Notes: generated by a model not told the origin, from the letters alone. A DNA stretch of 64,000 nt from Pseudomonas azerbaijanoccidentalis (GCF_019145495.1 NZ_JAHSTU010000002.1:372001-436000), one strand, 5' to 3'; counted from the first letter of the stretch, positions 48,406-59,495 are shown. Made by a program: numbers and translations.

Positions 48406-48683
48406 TACTGACTGAAAAAGCGGGAAGCGACCTCGACAATATTTATGAGCACTACCGAGAGACCGCGGGCGCAGACGCCGCCATGAAGATCATCTCGACG
48501 ATTTTGCAATCCTTCAAACAACTGGAAGTGTTTCCTGGCTCAGGCAGACCTTCCGTCATGCCGGATGTACGAGAGCGGGTTCTTGATCGTTATCCCTTCA
48601 TTGTTCCTTACCGATTTTCACAAGGAAAAATTCAAGTTTTACGAGTGCTCCATCAGCGAATGGAGCGCTCGCAAGATTGGTAG
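48366..48683 (+). pseudogene. ParE/RelE-family toxin, probable 5'-truncated remnant
   Basis: The frame encodes a ParE-like toxin body: LTEKAGSDLDNIYEHYRETAG at the start, VFPGSGRPSVMPDVRERVL in the middle and VPYRFSQGKIQVLRVLHQRM at the end. Homology begins right after the right arm of the 48309-48405 hairpin. The frame has no ATG, only a TTG at 48366 inside the repeat, preceded by a stop at 48360 and without a ribosome site. No antitoxin gene is upstream. I read it as a toxin gene whose start and antitoxin were lost when the repeat element arrived. If the TTG were used, a 105-residue protein would begin with repeat-derived residues. Confidence 0.55.
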
Positions 48684-48731
48684 AAAGCACTCAGCCGAGA
48701 CTACGCTGCCGCGACTGAATACCCGCCTGCT

Positions 48732-48917
48732 TCAAAACCGCGAAACACTCCTCATCGCATCCACCAGATACCTCATCGCGATCCGGTCGCTCTCGGATAA
48801 CTCGCGATAGCGTTCCACCAACTTCATTTCCTCACTGTTAAGACGACGTCTTCGCCGGCCGCTGGCCAGGCATGGAAAAAGTCCCAACATTTCGGTGATG
48901 CCTTGTACTTTCGACAT
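48732..48917 (-). CDS. Small conserved helical protein
   Basis: A 61-residue basic protein ending LSESDRIAMRYLVDAMRSVS. The C-terminal half resembles the tail that follows the helix-turn-helix in many XRE-family regulators, but the DNA-binding part is missing. A good ribosome site (AGAAGGA, 8 bases ahead) supports the ATG at 48917. It is convergent with the ParE-like remnant. It could be a stand-alone small protein or the leftover of a regulator. Confidence 0.45.
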   Translation of the reverse strand: MSKVQGITEMLGLFPCLASGRRRRRLNSEEMKLVERYRELSESDRIAMRYLVDAMRSVSRF

Positions 48918-49332
48918 GGACGATGTCCTTCTCTACGTCAAAGAAAACTTCAGATACCGCATCGCCCTGATCCTTTTTCAGCAGCGCCTCGTGCCAACTG
49001 AATCGCACCGGCCCGAAGGGCATAAACCGGTCATGTACACAGAATAGAAATATTCCGGGCGCTGAAAAGCGGTTTTTAGAGTAATTAGTCGAAAAAAGCA
49101 GAAATGCCCTTTAAATCAGAAGGTGCTGTCGGAATTGTTTCCCGACATGTCTTGTTTCATTGCCGAACTAGCGTGGTGCCATCAATCAATTTTGCTCCGC
49201 AATCGAACGGTTTAAGCTATCGGGCATCTGTTTAAAAGTCCGTTGCGTTTGGCCGAAGGCATGTCCGAACCGATATTTCTGATCCAGCACGTGCCAGGAA
49301 CGGCGCGGGATTGTTCACGACAGGTTGTATTT
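48918..49332. other. Region before opgD without a clear gene
   Basis: About 400 bases, visibly richer in A and T than the neighbours. A minus-strand frame (48838-49023) lacks a ribosome site and overlaps the small gene, so it is not called. A small TGTCGG/CCGACA hairpin lies at 49127-49147. The opgD promoter must lie here, but no strong consensus is seen. Confidence 0.4.
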
Positions 49333-50958
49333 ATGCATCGCAGGAACTTGCTCAAAGCCTCCATGGCCATCGCGGCCTACACCGGTTTGTCCGCCACCGG
49401 CCTGCTTGCCGCCCGTGCCTGGGCTGCACCTGGCACCGCCGACGGTGAGGCCAAGGCCTTCGATTTCGAGGCGCTGAAAGTGCAGGCCAAGCAGTTGGCC
49501 AACAAGCCCTATCAGGACACGAAACAGGTGCTGCCACCGACGTTGGCAACCATGACTCCGCAAAACTTCAATGCGATCCGCTATGACGGTGAGCATTCGT
49601 TGTGGAAAGACAACAAGGGTCAGCTCGACGTGCAGTTCTTCCATGTCGGCATGGGCTTCAAGCAGCCGGTGCGCATGTACAGCGTCGATCCTAAAACCCG
49701 CATGGCGCGTGAAGTGCATTTCCGTCCGTCGCTGTTCAACTACGAAAACACCACGGTCGATACCAAGCAACTGACGGGCGACCTGGGTTTCTCCGGCTTC
49801 AAACTGTTCAAGGCGCCGGAACTGGACAAGCACGACGTGGTGTCCTTCCTCGGCGCCAGCTACTTCCGTGCGGTGGACGCAACCGGTCAGTACGGCCTGT
49901 CGGCCCGGGGTCTGGCGATCGACACCTACGCCAAGAAGCGTGAAGAATTCCCTGACTTCACCAAATTCTGGTTCGAGACGCCAAACAAGGACAGCACCCG
50001 CTTCGTGGTCTACGCCCTGCTCGACTCGCCAAGCGCCACCGGCGCCTACCGTTTCGACATCGACTGCCAGGCCGAGCGCGTGGTGATGGAAGTCGACGCC
50101 CACGTGAATGCACGCACCGCCATCGATCAACTGGGCATCGCGCCGATGACCAGCATGTTCAGCTGCGGCACCCATGAGCGCCGGATGTGCGACACCATCC
50201 ACCCGCAAATCCACGACTCCGATCGCCTGGCGATGTGGCGCGGCAACGGCGAGTGGATCTGCCGCCCGCTGAACAACCCGGCCACCCTGCAATTCAATGC
50301 GTTCGCCGATACCGACCCGAAAGGTTTCGGCCTGGTGCAGACCGATCACGAATTCGCCAGCTATCAGGACACCGTCGACTGGTACAGCCGCCGCCCGAGC
50401 CTGTGGGTCGAACCGACCACGTCGTGGGGCGAAGGCTCGATCGATCTGCTGGAAATCCCTACCACCGGCGAAACCATGGACAACATCGTCGCCTTCTGGA
50501 CGCCGAAGAAACCGGTGGCTGCCGGCGACTCGCTCAACTACGGCTACAAACTCTACTGGAGCGCGTTGCCTCCGGTGGGTACACCGCTGGCGCGAGTCCA
50601 CGCGACACGTTCTGGCATGGGCGGTTTCACTGAAGGCTGGGCACCGGGTGAACACTATCCACCGGTCTGGGCACGGCGCTTTGCCGTGGACTTCACCGGC
50701 GGTGGCCTGGACCGCTTGCCGGAAGGCACGGGCATCGAGCCGGTAGTCACGTGCTCGAACGGCGAGGTGAAGGATTTCAGCGTGCTCAAGCTCGATGACA
50801 TCAAGGGCTACCGCATCCTGTTCGACTGGTACCCGACCAATGACAGCGTCGCCCCCGTGGAGCTGCGCCTGTTCATCCGCACCAACGACCGCACGCTGAG
50901 TGAAACCTGGTTGTACCAGTACTTCCCGCCAGCGCCGGACAAGCGCAAATATCCGTGA
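49333..50958 (+). CDS. opgD: Periplasmic glucan biosynthesis protein OpgD
   Basis: A 541-residue exported protein of the MdoG/OpgD family that shapes osmoregulated periplasmic glucans. The N-terminus has a twin-arginine type signal ([20 protein letters not shown], then [10 protein letters not shown]), as OpgD uses the Tat route. The main beta-sandwich domain starts at [18 protein letters not shown] and the family segments [24 protein letters not shown] and [24 protein letters not shown] are clear. The ATG at 49333 is chosen because it begins the signal; a longer frame to 49243 would bury it. It stands alone, without opgGH. Confidence 0.92.
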   Translation: MHRRNLLKASMAIAAYTGLSATGLLAARAWAAPGTADGEAKAFDFEALKVQAKQLANKPYQDTKQVLPPTLATMTPQNFNAIRYDGEHSLWKDNKGQLDVQFFHVGMGFKQPVRMYSVDPKTRMAREVHFRPSLFNYENTTVDTKQLTGDLGFSGFKLFKAPELDKHDVVSFLGASYFRAVDATGQYGLSARGLAIDTYAKKREEFPDFTKFWFETPNKDSTRFVVYALLDSPSATGAYRFDIDCQAERVVMEVDAHVNARTAIDQLGIAPMTSMFSCGTHERRMCDTIHPQIHDSDRLAMWRGNGEWICRPLNNPATLQFNAFADTDPKGFGLVQTDHEFASYQDTVDWYSRRPSLWVEPTTSWGEGSIDLLEIPTTGETMDNIVAFWTPKKPVAAGDSLNYGYKLYWSALPPVGTPLARVHATRSGMGGFTEGWAPGEHYPPVWARRFAVDFTGGGLDRLPEGTGIEPVVTCSNGEVKDFSVLKLDDIKGYRILFDWYPTNDSVAPVELRLFIRTNDRTLSETWLYQYFPPAPDKRKYP

Positions 50959-50982
50959 TCAATAGGTAGCACCCTGCCACCA

Positions 50983-50996
50983 TTCGGTTTTCCGAA
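50983..50996. promoter_or_regulatory. AauR-type operator 1
   Basis: TTCGGTTTTCCGAA, a perfect match to the TTCGG-N4-CCGAA palindrome reported for the acidic amino acid regulator AauR, 108 bases ahead of the sigma-54 -24 element. Confidence 0.75.
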
Positions 50997-51013
50997 CGCG
51001 ACCTATGGGTCGG

Positions 51014-51027
51014 TTCGGATAACCGGA
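51014..51027. promoter_or_regulatory. AauR-type operator 2
   Basis: TTCGGATAACCGGA, one mismatch from the palindrome, 31 bases (about three helix turns) after the first, fitting an enhancer pair. Confidence 0.65.
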
Positions 51028-51103
51028 TTTTCCAACCTCAATATTCACGCCATAAAAATTTAATTTCCTTATAAATCAACACTTTGACCAATCGGCACTG
51101 GTC

Positions 51104-51119
51104 TGGCACGAGTCATGCT
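51104..51119 (+). promoter_or_regulatory. Sigma-54 promoter of aatJ
   Basis: TGGCACGAGTCATGCT matches the -24/-12 consensus TGGCACG-N4-TTGCW at all but one base, with GG and GC exactly ten bases apart. It lies about 117 bases before the aatJ ATG, downstream of the two operators. Confidence 0.85.
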
Positions 51120-51235
51120 CTACACTTCTTCGACGGATGTCCTTTGCGCGCACTCTCAGTAGCGCTCTGGCATTTGCAGCACAAAAAGGGCCGAACAACT
51201 GGCTCCATAAAAAAAACAATGTCGAGGAAAATTTG

Positions 51236-52150
51236 ATGCGCATCGTTCCCCATATCCTGGGCGCAGCCATTGCTGCCGCTCTGATCAGCACGCCAGTTTT
51301 CGCCGCCGAACTCACCGGCACCCTGAAGAAGATCAAAGAGTCCGGTGTCATCACCCTGGGCCATCGCGACGCTTCCATTCCGTTTTCCTACATTGCAGAT
51401 GCTTCCGGCAAACCGATCGGCTACTCCCACGACATCCAGCTGAAAGTCGTTGAAGCCATCAAAAAAGACCTCGACATGCCGAACCTCCAGGTCAAGTACA
51501 ACCTGGTGACTTCGCAGACCCGTATCCCGCTGGTACAGAACGGCACCGTCGACCTGGAATGCGGTTCCACCACCAACAACGTCGAGCGTCAGCAACAGGT
51601 TGACTTCTCCGTTGGTATCTTCGAGGTCGGCACCCGCCTGCTGGCCAAGAAAGATTCGACTTATAAAGATTTCGGCGACCTCAAAGGCAAGAACGTTGTG
51701 ACCACCGCCGGCACTACCTCCGAGCGCATCCTCAAGGCAATGAACGCCGACAAGCAGATGGGCATGAACGTGATTTCCGCCAAGGACCACGGCGAGTCCT
51801 TCCAGATGCTGGAAAGCGGCCGCGCTGTAGCTTTCATGATGGACGACGTATTGCTGGCCGGTGAAATGGCCAAGGCGAAGAAGCCCGCTGACTGGGCCGT
51901 CACGGGTACTCCACAGTCGTTCGAAATCTATGGCTGCATGGTTCGCAAAGGTGACGAGCCATTCAAAAAGGCTGTGGATGACGCCATCAAGGCAACCTAC
52001 GCTTCGGGCGAAATCAACAAGATTTACGACAAATGGTTCCTCCAGCCTGTCCCACCTAAAGGCGTGAACCTGATGTTCCCGATGAGCGACAAGGTCAAGG
52101 AATTGATCGCCACCCCGACTGATAAAGCGGCTGACGACAAGAAATCCTGA
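51236..52150 (+). CDS. aatJ: Acidic amino acid ABC transporter binding protein AatJ
   Basis: A 304-residue periplasmic protein of the glutamate/aspartate-binding class (GltI/AatJ). The signal peptide is cut near TPVFAAEL. The mature part starts TGTLKKIKESGVITLGHRDASIPFSY, with the ligand-site segments RIPLVQNGTVDLECGSTTNN and VTTAGTTSERIL. The start at 51236 has GAGGAAAA ahead; a longer frame to 51137 lacks the signal. It is the first gene of aatJQMP and is followed by a stem-loop, so it should be the most highly expressed part of the system. Confidence 0.93.
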   Translation: MRIVPHILGAAIAAALISTPVFAAELTGTLKKIKESGVITLGHRDASIPFSYIADASGKPIGYSHDIQLKVVEAIKKDLDMPNLQVKYNLVTSQTRIPLVQNGTVDLECGSTTNNVERQQQVDFSVGIFEVGTRLLAKKDSTYKDFGDLKGKNVVTTAGTTSERILKAMNADKQMGMNVISAKDHGESFQMLESGRAVAFMMDDVLLAGEMAKAKKPADWAVTGTPQSFEIYGCMVRKGDEPFKKAVDDAIKATYASGEINKIYDKWFLQPVPPKGVNLMFPMSDKVKELIATPTDKAADDKKS

Positions 52151-52167
52151 TTTCTGACTAACCTTAT

Positions 52168-52196
52168 CTCCTGAAGGGACCTTGCCCCTTCAGGAG
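52168..52196 (+). terminator. Stem-loop between aatJ and aatQ
   Basis: A perfect 11-bp stem CTCCTGAAGGG / CCCTTCAGGAG with a 7-base loop and no T-run. It probably acts as attenuator or 3'-end stabiliser so that more binding protein than permease is made. The rest of the 193-base gap has no gene. Confidence 0.7.
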
Positions 52197-52343
52197 GTTG
52201 TCACTCCCTGCTGGCATTTATTGGAAACACTCGCACCGGTCGCTGTCGAGCCGATGCTGTGTGCCTGATCGTCAAGATCGGGTGGGAACGGAGCTTCCCC
52301 CAAGCGGGCACTTGTACATCGATTGATCTGAGGGGAGACCCTA

Positions 52344-53090
52344 ATGAATTACAACTGGGACTGGGGCGTGTTCTTCAAGTCCACCGGCGTGGGCAGCGAG
52401 ACCTATCTCGACTGGTACATCGCAGGTCTGGGCTGGACCATCGGTATCGCCATTGCGGCCTGGATCATCGCCCTGACACTGGGCTCGATCCTGGGCGTCA
52501 TGCGTACGGTGCCGAACCGCATCGTATCGGGCATCGCCACCTGCTACGTCGAACTCTTCCGTAACGTGCCGCTGCTGGTGCAACTGTTCATCTGGTACTT
52601 CCTGGTACCCGACCTGCTGCCGGCCGACCTGCAAGAGTGGTACAAGCAGGACCTTAACCCGACCACCTCGGCCTTCCTCAGCGTGGTTGTGTGCCTCGGC
52701 CTGTTCACCACCGCCCGCGTTTGCGAGCAGGTGCGCACCGGTATCCAGGCCCTGCCAAAAGGCCAGGAATCCGCGGCCCGCGCCATGGGCTTCAAGCTGC
52801 CGCAAATCTACTGGAACGTGCTGCTGCCCCAGGCCTACCGGATCATTATTCCGCCGCTTACCTCGGAATTCTTGAACGTCTTCAAGAACACCTCCGTGGC
52901 CTCGCTGATCGGTTTGATGGAGTTGCTCGCGCAGACCAAACAGACCGCCGAGTTCTCCGCCAACCTGTTCGAAGCCTTCACCCTGGCCACATTGATCTAC
53001 TTCACCCTGAACATGAGCCTGATGTTGCTGATGCGTATGGTCGAGAAGAAAGTCTCCGTACCGGGCCTGATTTCCGTAGGGGGTAAATGA
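52344..53090 (+). CDS. aatQ: Acidic amino acid ABC transporter permease AatQ
   Basis: A 248-residue inner-membrane permease of the HisM/GltJ type with about five helices. The conserved amino-acid-permease segments YVELFRNVPLLVQLFIWYF and the ATPase-contact loop ESAARAMGFKLPQIYWNVLLPQA are present. AGGGGAG stands before the ATG. The stop overlaps the aatM start (ATGA). It should form the membrane channel with AatM. Confidence 0.92.
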   Translation: MNYNWDWGVFFKSTGVGSETYLDWYIAGLGWTIGIAIAAWIIALTLGSILGVMRTVPNRIVSGIATCYVELFRNVPLLVQLFIWYFLVPDLLPADLQEWYKQDLNPTTSAFLSVVVCLGLFTTARVCEQVRTGIQALPKGQESAARAMGFKLPQIYWNVLLPQAYRIIIPPLTSEFLNVFKNTSVASLIGLMELLAQTKQTAEFSANLFEAFTLATLIYFTLNMSLMLLMRMVEKKVSVPGLISVGGK

Positions 53091-53761
53091 TGGAATTCGA
53101 CTTCTCGGGCATCATCCCGTCCCTGCCGGGGCTGTGGAACGGCATGGTCATGACCCTCAAGCTGATGGCTATGGGCGTGATCGGCGGCATCATCCTCGGT
53201 ACCATCCTGGCGCTGTGCCGTCTGTCCCACAACAAACTGCTGTCGAACCTGGCCGGCGCCTACGTTAACTACTTCCGTTCGATCCCGTTGCTGCTGGTGA
53301 TCACCTGGTTCTACCTGGCGGTGCCGTTCGTGCTGCGCTGGATCACCGGTGAAGACACGCCAATCGGCGCGTTCGCCTCCTGCATCGTGGCCTTCATGAT
53401 GTTCGAAGCGGCGTACTTCTGCGAAATCGTCCGTGCCGGTGTGCAGTCGATTCCAAAGGGTCAGATGGGCGCTGCCCAGGCGCTGGGCATGACTTACGGC
53501 CAGATGATGCGCCTGATCATCCTGCCGCAAGCGTTCCGCAAGATGACGCCGCTGTTGCTGCAACAGAGCATCATCCTGTTTCAGGACACCTCGCTGGTCT
53601 ACGCCGTCGGCCTGGTGGACTTCCTCAATGCTTCGCGCGCCAGTGGCGACATCATTGGCCGCTCCAATGAGTTCCTGATTTTCGCGGGTCTCGTGTACTT
53701 CATCATCAGCTTCGCCGCCTCGCTGCTGGTCAAGCGTCTGCAAAAAAGGTTCGCCGTATGA
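53087..53761 (+). CDS. aatM: Acidic amino acid ABC transporter permease AatM
   Basis: A 224-residue permease, partner of AatQ, of the GltK type. It shows [20 protein letters not shown] and the contact loop [23 protein letters not shown]. Start and stop each overlap the neighbouring genes by four bases, so translation is coupled in the order aatQ-aatM-aatP. Confidence 0.92.
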   Translation: MMEFDFSGIIPSLPGLWNGMVMTLKLMAMGVIGGIILGTILALCRLSHNKLLSNLAGAYVNYFRSIPLLLVITWFYLAVPFVLRWITGEDTPIGAFASCIVAFMMFEAAYFCEIVRAGVQSIPKGQMGAAQALGMTYGQMMRLIILPQAFRKMTPLLLQQSIILFQDTSLVYAVGLVDFLNASRASGDIIGRSNEFLIFAGLVYFIISFAASLLVKRLQKRFAV

Positions 53762-54492
53762 TCTCTATCAAAAGCATCAACAAGTGGTATGGGGACTTCC
53801 AGGTACTGACTGATTGCAGCACCGAGGTCAAAAAAGGTGAAGTGATCGTGGTGTGCGGGCCATCCGGTTCCGGCAAGTCGACTTTGATCAAATGCGTCAA
53901 CGCCCTGGAGCCGTTCCAGAAAGGCGACATCGTGGTCGACGGCACCTCCATCGCCGACCCGAAGACCAACCTGCCGAAACTGCGTTCGCGCGTGGGCATG
54001 GTGTTCCAGCATTTCGAGCTGTTTCCGCACCTGACCATCACCGAAAACCTGACCATCGCGCAGATCAAGGTGTTGGGCCGCAGCAAGGAAGAAGCGACCA
54101 AGAAAGGCCTGCAACTGCTCGAACGTGTTGGTCTTTCGGCCCACGCCCACAAGCATCCGGGCCAATTGTCCGGTGGTCAGCAGCAGCGTGTGGCGATCGC
54201 CCGTGCGCTGGCGATGGACCCGATCGTCATGCTGTTCGACGAACCGACCTCCGCGCTCGACCCGGAAATGGTCAACGAAGTACTGGACGTGATGGTGCAA
54301 CTGGCCCACGAAGGCATGACCATGATGTGCGTGACCCACGAAATGGGCTTCGCCCGCAAAGTGGCTGACCGCGTGATCTTCATGGACGCTGGCAAGATTA
54401 TCGAAGACTGCAAGAAGGAAGAGTTCTTCGGCGACATCAGCCACCGCGCCGAACGTACTCAGCACTTCCTCAACAAGATCCTCCAACACTAA
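53758..54492 (+). CDS. aatP: Acidic amino acid ABC transporter ATPase AatP
   Basis: A 244-residue ATPase of the GltL/GlnQ type. Walker [10 protein letters not shown], signature [15 protein letters not shown], Walker [15 protein letters not shown] and the H-loop [14 protein letters not shown] are all intact. It powers import of glutamate and aspartate. In P. aeruginosa, as I recall, ggt and ansB genes follow; here the sensor aauS comes next, so those two are missing from this locus. Confidence 0.93.
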   Translation: MISIKSINKWYGDFQVLTDCSTEVKKGEVIVVCGPSGSGKSTLIKCVNALEPFQKGDIVVDGTSIADPKTNLPKLRSRVGMVFQHFELFPHLTITENLTIAQIKVLGRSKEEATKKGLQLLERVGLSAHAHKHPGQLSGGQQQRVAIARALAMDPIVMLFDEPTSALDPEMVNEVLDVMVQLAHEGMTMMCVTHEMGFARKVADRVIFMDAGKIIEDCKKEEFFGDISHRAERTQHFLNKILQH

Positions 54493-54509
54493 AGCTGCAC
54501 GGTCTCCCC

Positions 54510-54593
54510 TGCAGGAGCCGCCGCAGGCTGCGATCTTTTGACTTGGCTTGTAAAAAACAAGATCAGAAGATCGCAGCCTGCGGCAGCTCCTAC
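54510..54593. repeat. GATCGCAGCC-family repeat pair, GTAGGAG arms outside
   Basis: GCAGGAGCCGCCGCAGGCTG and CAGCCTGCGGCAGCTCCTAC around CGATCTTTTGA and its inverse. It separates aatP from aauS. Confidence 0.85.
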
Positions 54594-54640
54594 TGGGAGT
54601 CCTCTGGGCTTGTTGTTGTGGTTGACCCAAGGCATCTGTG

Positions 54641-56532
54641 ATGAAATGCGACCCCGAACTCTACCGCGCCACGTCGCCATCACTCGCCGTGAAACCCCGT
54701 CTGATTCGCCACCTGTTCCTGCCGCCGCTGATCATCGCCCTGATGATCGGCCTGGGTTACATCGGCTTTTGGATCAGTGAACACTATGGCATCCGCAGCC
54801 TCAGCGAAAACGGCCAGCGTCAGCTGGAACTGCACGCCCGCGCCGTCGAAAGCGAAATCAGCAAATACACCTACCTGCCCAGCCTGCTGGAACTCGAAAC
54901 CAGTGTTTCGAAGCTGCTGGCCGACCCGAGCCCGGAACACCGGCAAACGGTCAACGATTACCTTGAAGGCCTGAACCGGCGTAGCCGCAGTCGGGCCATT
55001 TACGTGATGGACACCACCGGCCGCGTCATGGCCACCAGCAACTGGCGCGATGTCGACAGTTATCTCGGTGAAGACCTGTCCTTCCGTGCCTATTTCCAGA
55101 ACGCCATACGCGGTCAGCCGGGACGCTTCTACGGTATTGGCAGCACCAACGGCGAACCCGGCTATTACCTGGCCCATGGCCTGGAAGAACACGGCAAGAT
55201 CATCGGCGTCGCGGTGGTCAAGGTGCGCCTCGAAGCCATGGAAGAACGCTGGCAGCGAGCGCGTCTCGAAGCCTTCGTCAGTGACGAGAACGGCATCATC
55301 ATTCTCTCCAGCGATCCGGCGCGGCGCTTGAAATCCGTGGTGCCGCTGAGGGATGAAACGAAAGAGAAACTCGCTCGCAGCCTGCAGTACTACTGGTTCC
55401 CGCTCAACGAACTGCAACCGCTGGCCCGGGAAACCCTGTCCGAAGGTGTGGAAAAACTCACCTTCCCGGCCAACAGCGAGCTGGTGTCCGACGATGAAAA
55501 CATCAGCTACCTGTCGCAGACCCGTCCACTGAGCGATACACCGTGGAATTTCACCCTGCTGACGCCGCTGCAGGATTTGCGCCGCGAAGCGATCAATCAG
55601 GGGATTCTGGTGGCGGTGGCGTTTGCCCTTGTCGCCTTCCTGCTGATTGCCTGGAACGAGCGGCGCAAGGTGATCGCCACGCGCTTGGCAGCCCGGGAAG
55701 CCTTGCAGGAAGCCAACAATCAACTGGAGCGTCGGATTACCGAACGCACCGTCGACCTGCGCGCCAGCAACGAACGGCTCAAGGGCCAGATCCGCGAACG
55801 ACGCCATGCCGAAGAGACGTTGCGCCGCGCCCAGGATGAACTGGTGCAGGCCGGAAAACTCGCGGCCATCGGCCAGATGTCCACCAGCATTGCCCACGAA
55901 CTGAACCAGCCACTGGCGGCGCTGCGCACCTTGTCCGGCAATACCGTGCGTTTTCTGGAGCGCGGTCAATTGGACGTCGCCAGCACCAACCTCAAGACCA
56001 TCAACGAATTGATCGACCGCATGGGTCGCATCACCGCCAGCCTGCGCTCCTTCGCCCGGCGCGGTGACGACAAGGGTCAGGCGTGCCTCGGCAAAGGCGT
56101 GAATGCAGCGTTGCAGTTGCTCGACGGGCGCATGAAAAACACACAGCTGCACTGCCATTTTGAAGAGGTGCAGGTGCGGATCGACCAGACCCGCCTCGAG
56201 CAGATTCTGGTCAACCTGATCGGCAATGCCCTCGACGCCATGCAGGCTCAGCCGCTACCTGAACTCTGGCTCGAAGGTGAAGCAGTCGATGGCAAATACC
56301 GCCTGCGAGTTCGCGACAACGGCCATGGCATCGACGCCGAAGCGCGCAAGCATTTGTTCGAACCGTTCTTCACCACCAAACCCGGCGAACAGGGTCTAGG
56401 CCTTGGCCTGACCTTGTCCGCGAGCCTGGCTGCCGCCACCGGCGGGCACCTGGGTGTCGAACACCCGGCCAGCGGTGGTACCGCATTCGTCCTCAGTTTA
56501 CCGTTGGTAAGCCCCACTCCCGCCGAGCCAAT

Positions 56533-56536
<4 letters not shown>
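54641..56536 (+). CDS. aauS: Sensor histidine kinase AauS
   Basis: A 631-residue membrane sensor kinase of the DctB type. Two membrane helices (residues about 22-44 and 310-330) enclose a periplasmic double-Cache-like sensing domain that carries YVMDTTGRVMATSNW. A coiled-coil linker leads to the HisKA domain with the phospho-His in STSIAHELNQPLAALR and the HATPase domain with NLIGNALDAM, DNGHGI and GLGLGLTLS. It should sense acidic amino acids and phosphorylate AauR. The start could be the GTG at 54638 or the ATG at 54641. The stop overlaps aauR by four bases. Confidence 0.92.
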
Positions 56537-57861
<1,325 letters not shown>

Positions 57862-57894
57862 GAAGTGCAAATTCTGTAGGTGCCGGCTTGGTGT

Positions 57895-58803
57895 TTAGCG
57901 TCCGTAGACTTTCTCAAGCTGCGCCTGGGTCAGCGCATCCTCAAACGGCACCGGAACTGATTTCACCGCGCCGTAGAGGTTACGGTAACGCCAGTAATTT
58001 CCGTTGTTCGCCAGTTGATAGCCACGCTCGACCACGCGTTGACCGTCGAGCACGTAACGCAAGGTTTCCTGGGCTGCCGGTGGCGGAGCCGGTTGCATCA
58101 AGTCCGTGGCCAGTACGCGCATGGCTTCATCGATGCATTCGTCGAGCACCGCGGTGACTTTCGCCAGCTCAAGGCTGCCGTCATCGATGCACTGGTTGCC
58201 GCAACGACGGATCGGCTGGCTGGTGACTTCGATGCGCATGCGGTACAGCGGCGAACCGGCGATGTCCTGGACCTGAACCTGATTGACCAGGACAAAACTG
58301 CCACGGTCCGGGGTCAGCATGAGTTTCGGCTCGATCAACAAACGCGCCGTGACCTGCCCTTCGCCCTGCTTGAGCCCGGCCACTTGCGAGGCCTGCTGAT
58401 AGCGCTGCTGCAATCGTTCCTGCAAAGGCACGCCGGCGAGCAATTCCGCCAGGGGCCGTGAATCCTTGAGGGCGGACTTTTCCGCATCGCGCTGCAAAGT
58501 ACCGCTGCCCATCTGGGTGTTGACCAGGCTGGCCACCAACACCCCCGCCAACCCGGCACCGGTGCCCGAGTTCAGCAACAGCGCCTGGCTCGACGATGCG
58601 GCCTTCAGCGCATCCTTGCTATCGATCACGGTGCTGGCGCCGACAAAGGCTGGCGGCACCTGCACATCGACCTTTAGCCCGTGCGCCTGGACGTAAGGCA
58701 ACGCGCCCTGGTCCTTGAAACCGGCCTCGGGCGCCGGTTTCTGCGCACAGCCGCCCAGCATCAGCAGGGCCAGCACGCTGGCCGCTACGATCGAGCGCTT
58801 CAT
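57895..58803 (-). CDS. Hypothetical lipoprotein, second of a coupled pair
   Basis: A 302-residue lipoprotein: leader MKRSIVAASVLALLML with lipobox LGGC. Within the mature part a Gly/Ala-rich hydrophobic stretch (GTGAGLAGVLVASLVNTQMG, residues about 80-99) may insert in a membrane or form an assembly helix. The beta-rich C-terminal half has a cysteine pair (RRCGNQCIDD). No known domain is recognised. Its ATG overlaps the stop of the upstream lipoprotein gene by four bases. Convergent with aauR. Confidence 0.72.
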   Translation of the reverse strand: MKRSIVAASVLALLMLGGCAQKPAPEAGFKDQGALPYVQAHGLKVDVQVPPAFVGASTVIDSKDALKAASSSQALLLNSGTGAGLAGVLVASLVNTQMGSGTLQRDAEKSALKDSRPLAELLAGVPLQERLQQRYQQASQVAGLKQGEGQVTARLLIEPKLMLTPDRGSFVLVNQVQVQDIAGSPLYRMRIEVTSQPIRRCGNQCIDDGSLELAKVTAVLDECIDEAMRVLATDLMQPAPPPAAQETLRYVLDGQRVVERGYQLANNGNYWRYRNLYGAVKSVPVPFEDALTQAQLEKVYGR

Positions 58804-59495
58804 TTGGCGAACGGGCTGATCATTTGCTGACGGCTGTTATCCATCGCCTGGTAGAACGCGTTGGACAGGTTGGTGTAGGTCGGCTCGTCCCACTCGCCCT
58901 GTGCGGCTTGTACCGCGACAAATGGCTGGAACCACAGCAGTTTGTTGTCCGACAGATCAACCACCATGCCCTGCCCGCCTACCTGCGCCAACGGCACGCT
59001 GGTCGGTACGATGCTGTAGTAGCTGCGGGTAGCCCCGGTGGCGGTGACATACACCAGTAGCAGACGGTCGACGCCATATTTGGCCTTGATCGGGGTCAGG
59101 TCCTTGACGGTATAGCCTTCGCGGAATTTGGTTTCCTTGTAGGCCGCCAGGTCGACTTTCTCGTCGATGCGCTTGGCTTTGTAACCCTTGGCCTGCAGCT
59201 TGGCGACGATCGCATCGGGCAAGGTATCCAGATCACGAACCTGCCAGGTTTTGACGTTGTCACTGAGTTTGCTGTTAACGCCGGAGTTGATGGCGTAATC
59301 GAGGAGGCCCTGATTTCCGGTCAACGCCAGCACCGGAGGCGGCAAGACGCTGATCGCCACGCCGATGGTCGGCTCCTTGGCATCCCAAAATTGTTGGTCG
59401 AGCGGTACCGGCGGCTGGACGTTGGCACAACCAGTGAGGGTCAGGCAGGCAAGCAGAGTCAGTGCAGCGAACGTGCGTAGAGCGTGGAATGTCAT
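58800..59495 (-). CDS. Hypothetical lipoprotein, first of a coupled pair
   Basis: A 231-residue lipoprotein with lipobox LTLTGC after a hydrophobic leader. The mature domain is of unknown family; the N-terminal part has the stretch GVAISVLPPPVLALTGNQGLLD and the rest is alpha/beta in character with YGVDRLLLVYVTATGATRSYY. AGGGA stands 8 bases before the ATG. Coupled to the second lipoprotein, so the two probably act together in the envelope. Confidence 0.72.
   Translation of the reverse strand: MTFHALRTFAALTLLACLTLTGCANVQPPVPLDQQFWDAKEPTIGVAISVLPPPVLALTGNQGLLDYAINSGVNSKLSDNVKTWQVRDLDTLPDAIVAKLQAKGYKAKRIDEKVDLAAYKETKFREGYTVKDLTPIKAKYGVDRLLLVYVTATGATRSYYSIVPTSVPLAQVGGQGMVVDLSDNKLLWFQPFVAVQAAQGEWDEPTYTNLSNAFYQAMDNSRQQMISPFAK

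Noticed and set aside
48838..49023. A 61-residue minus-strand frame (MPFGPVRFSW...) overlapping the small gene at 48732
   Set aside because: No ribosome site, and it shares bases with the better supported frame. A frame-shifted relation between the two cannot be excluded.
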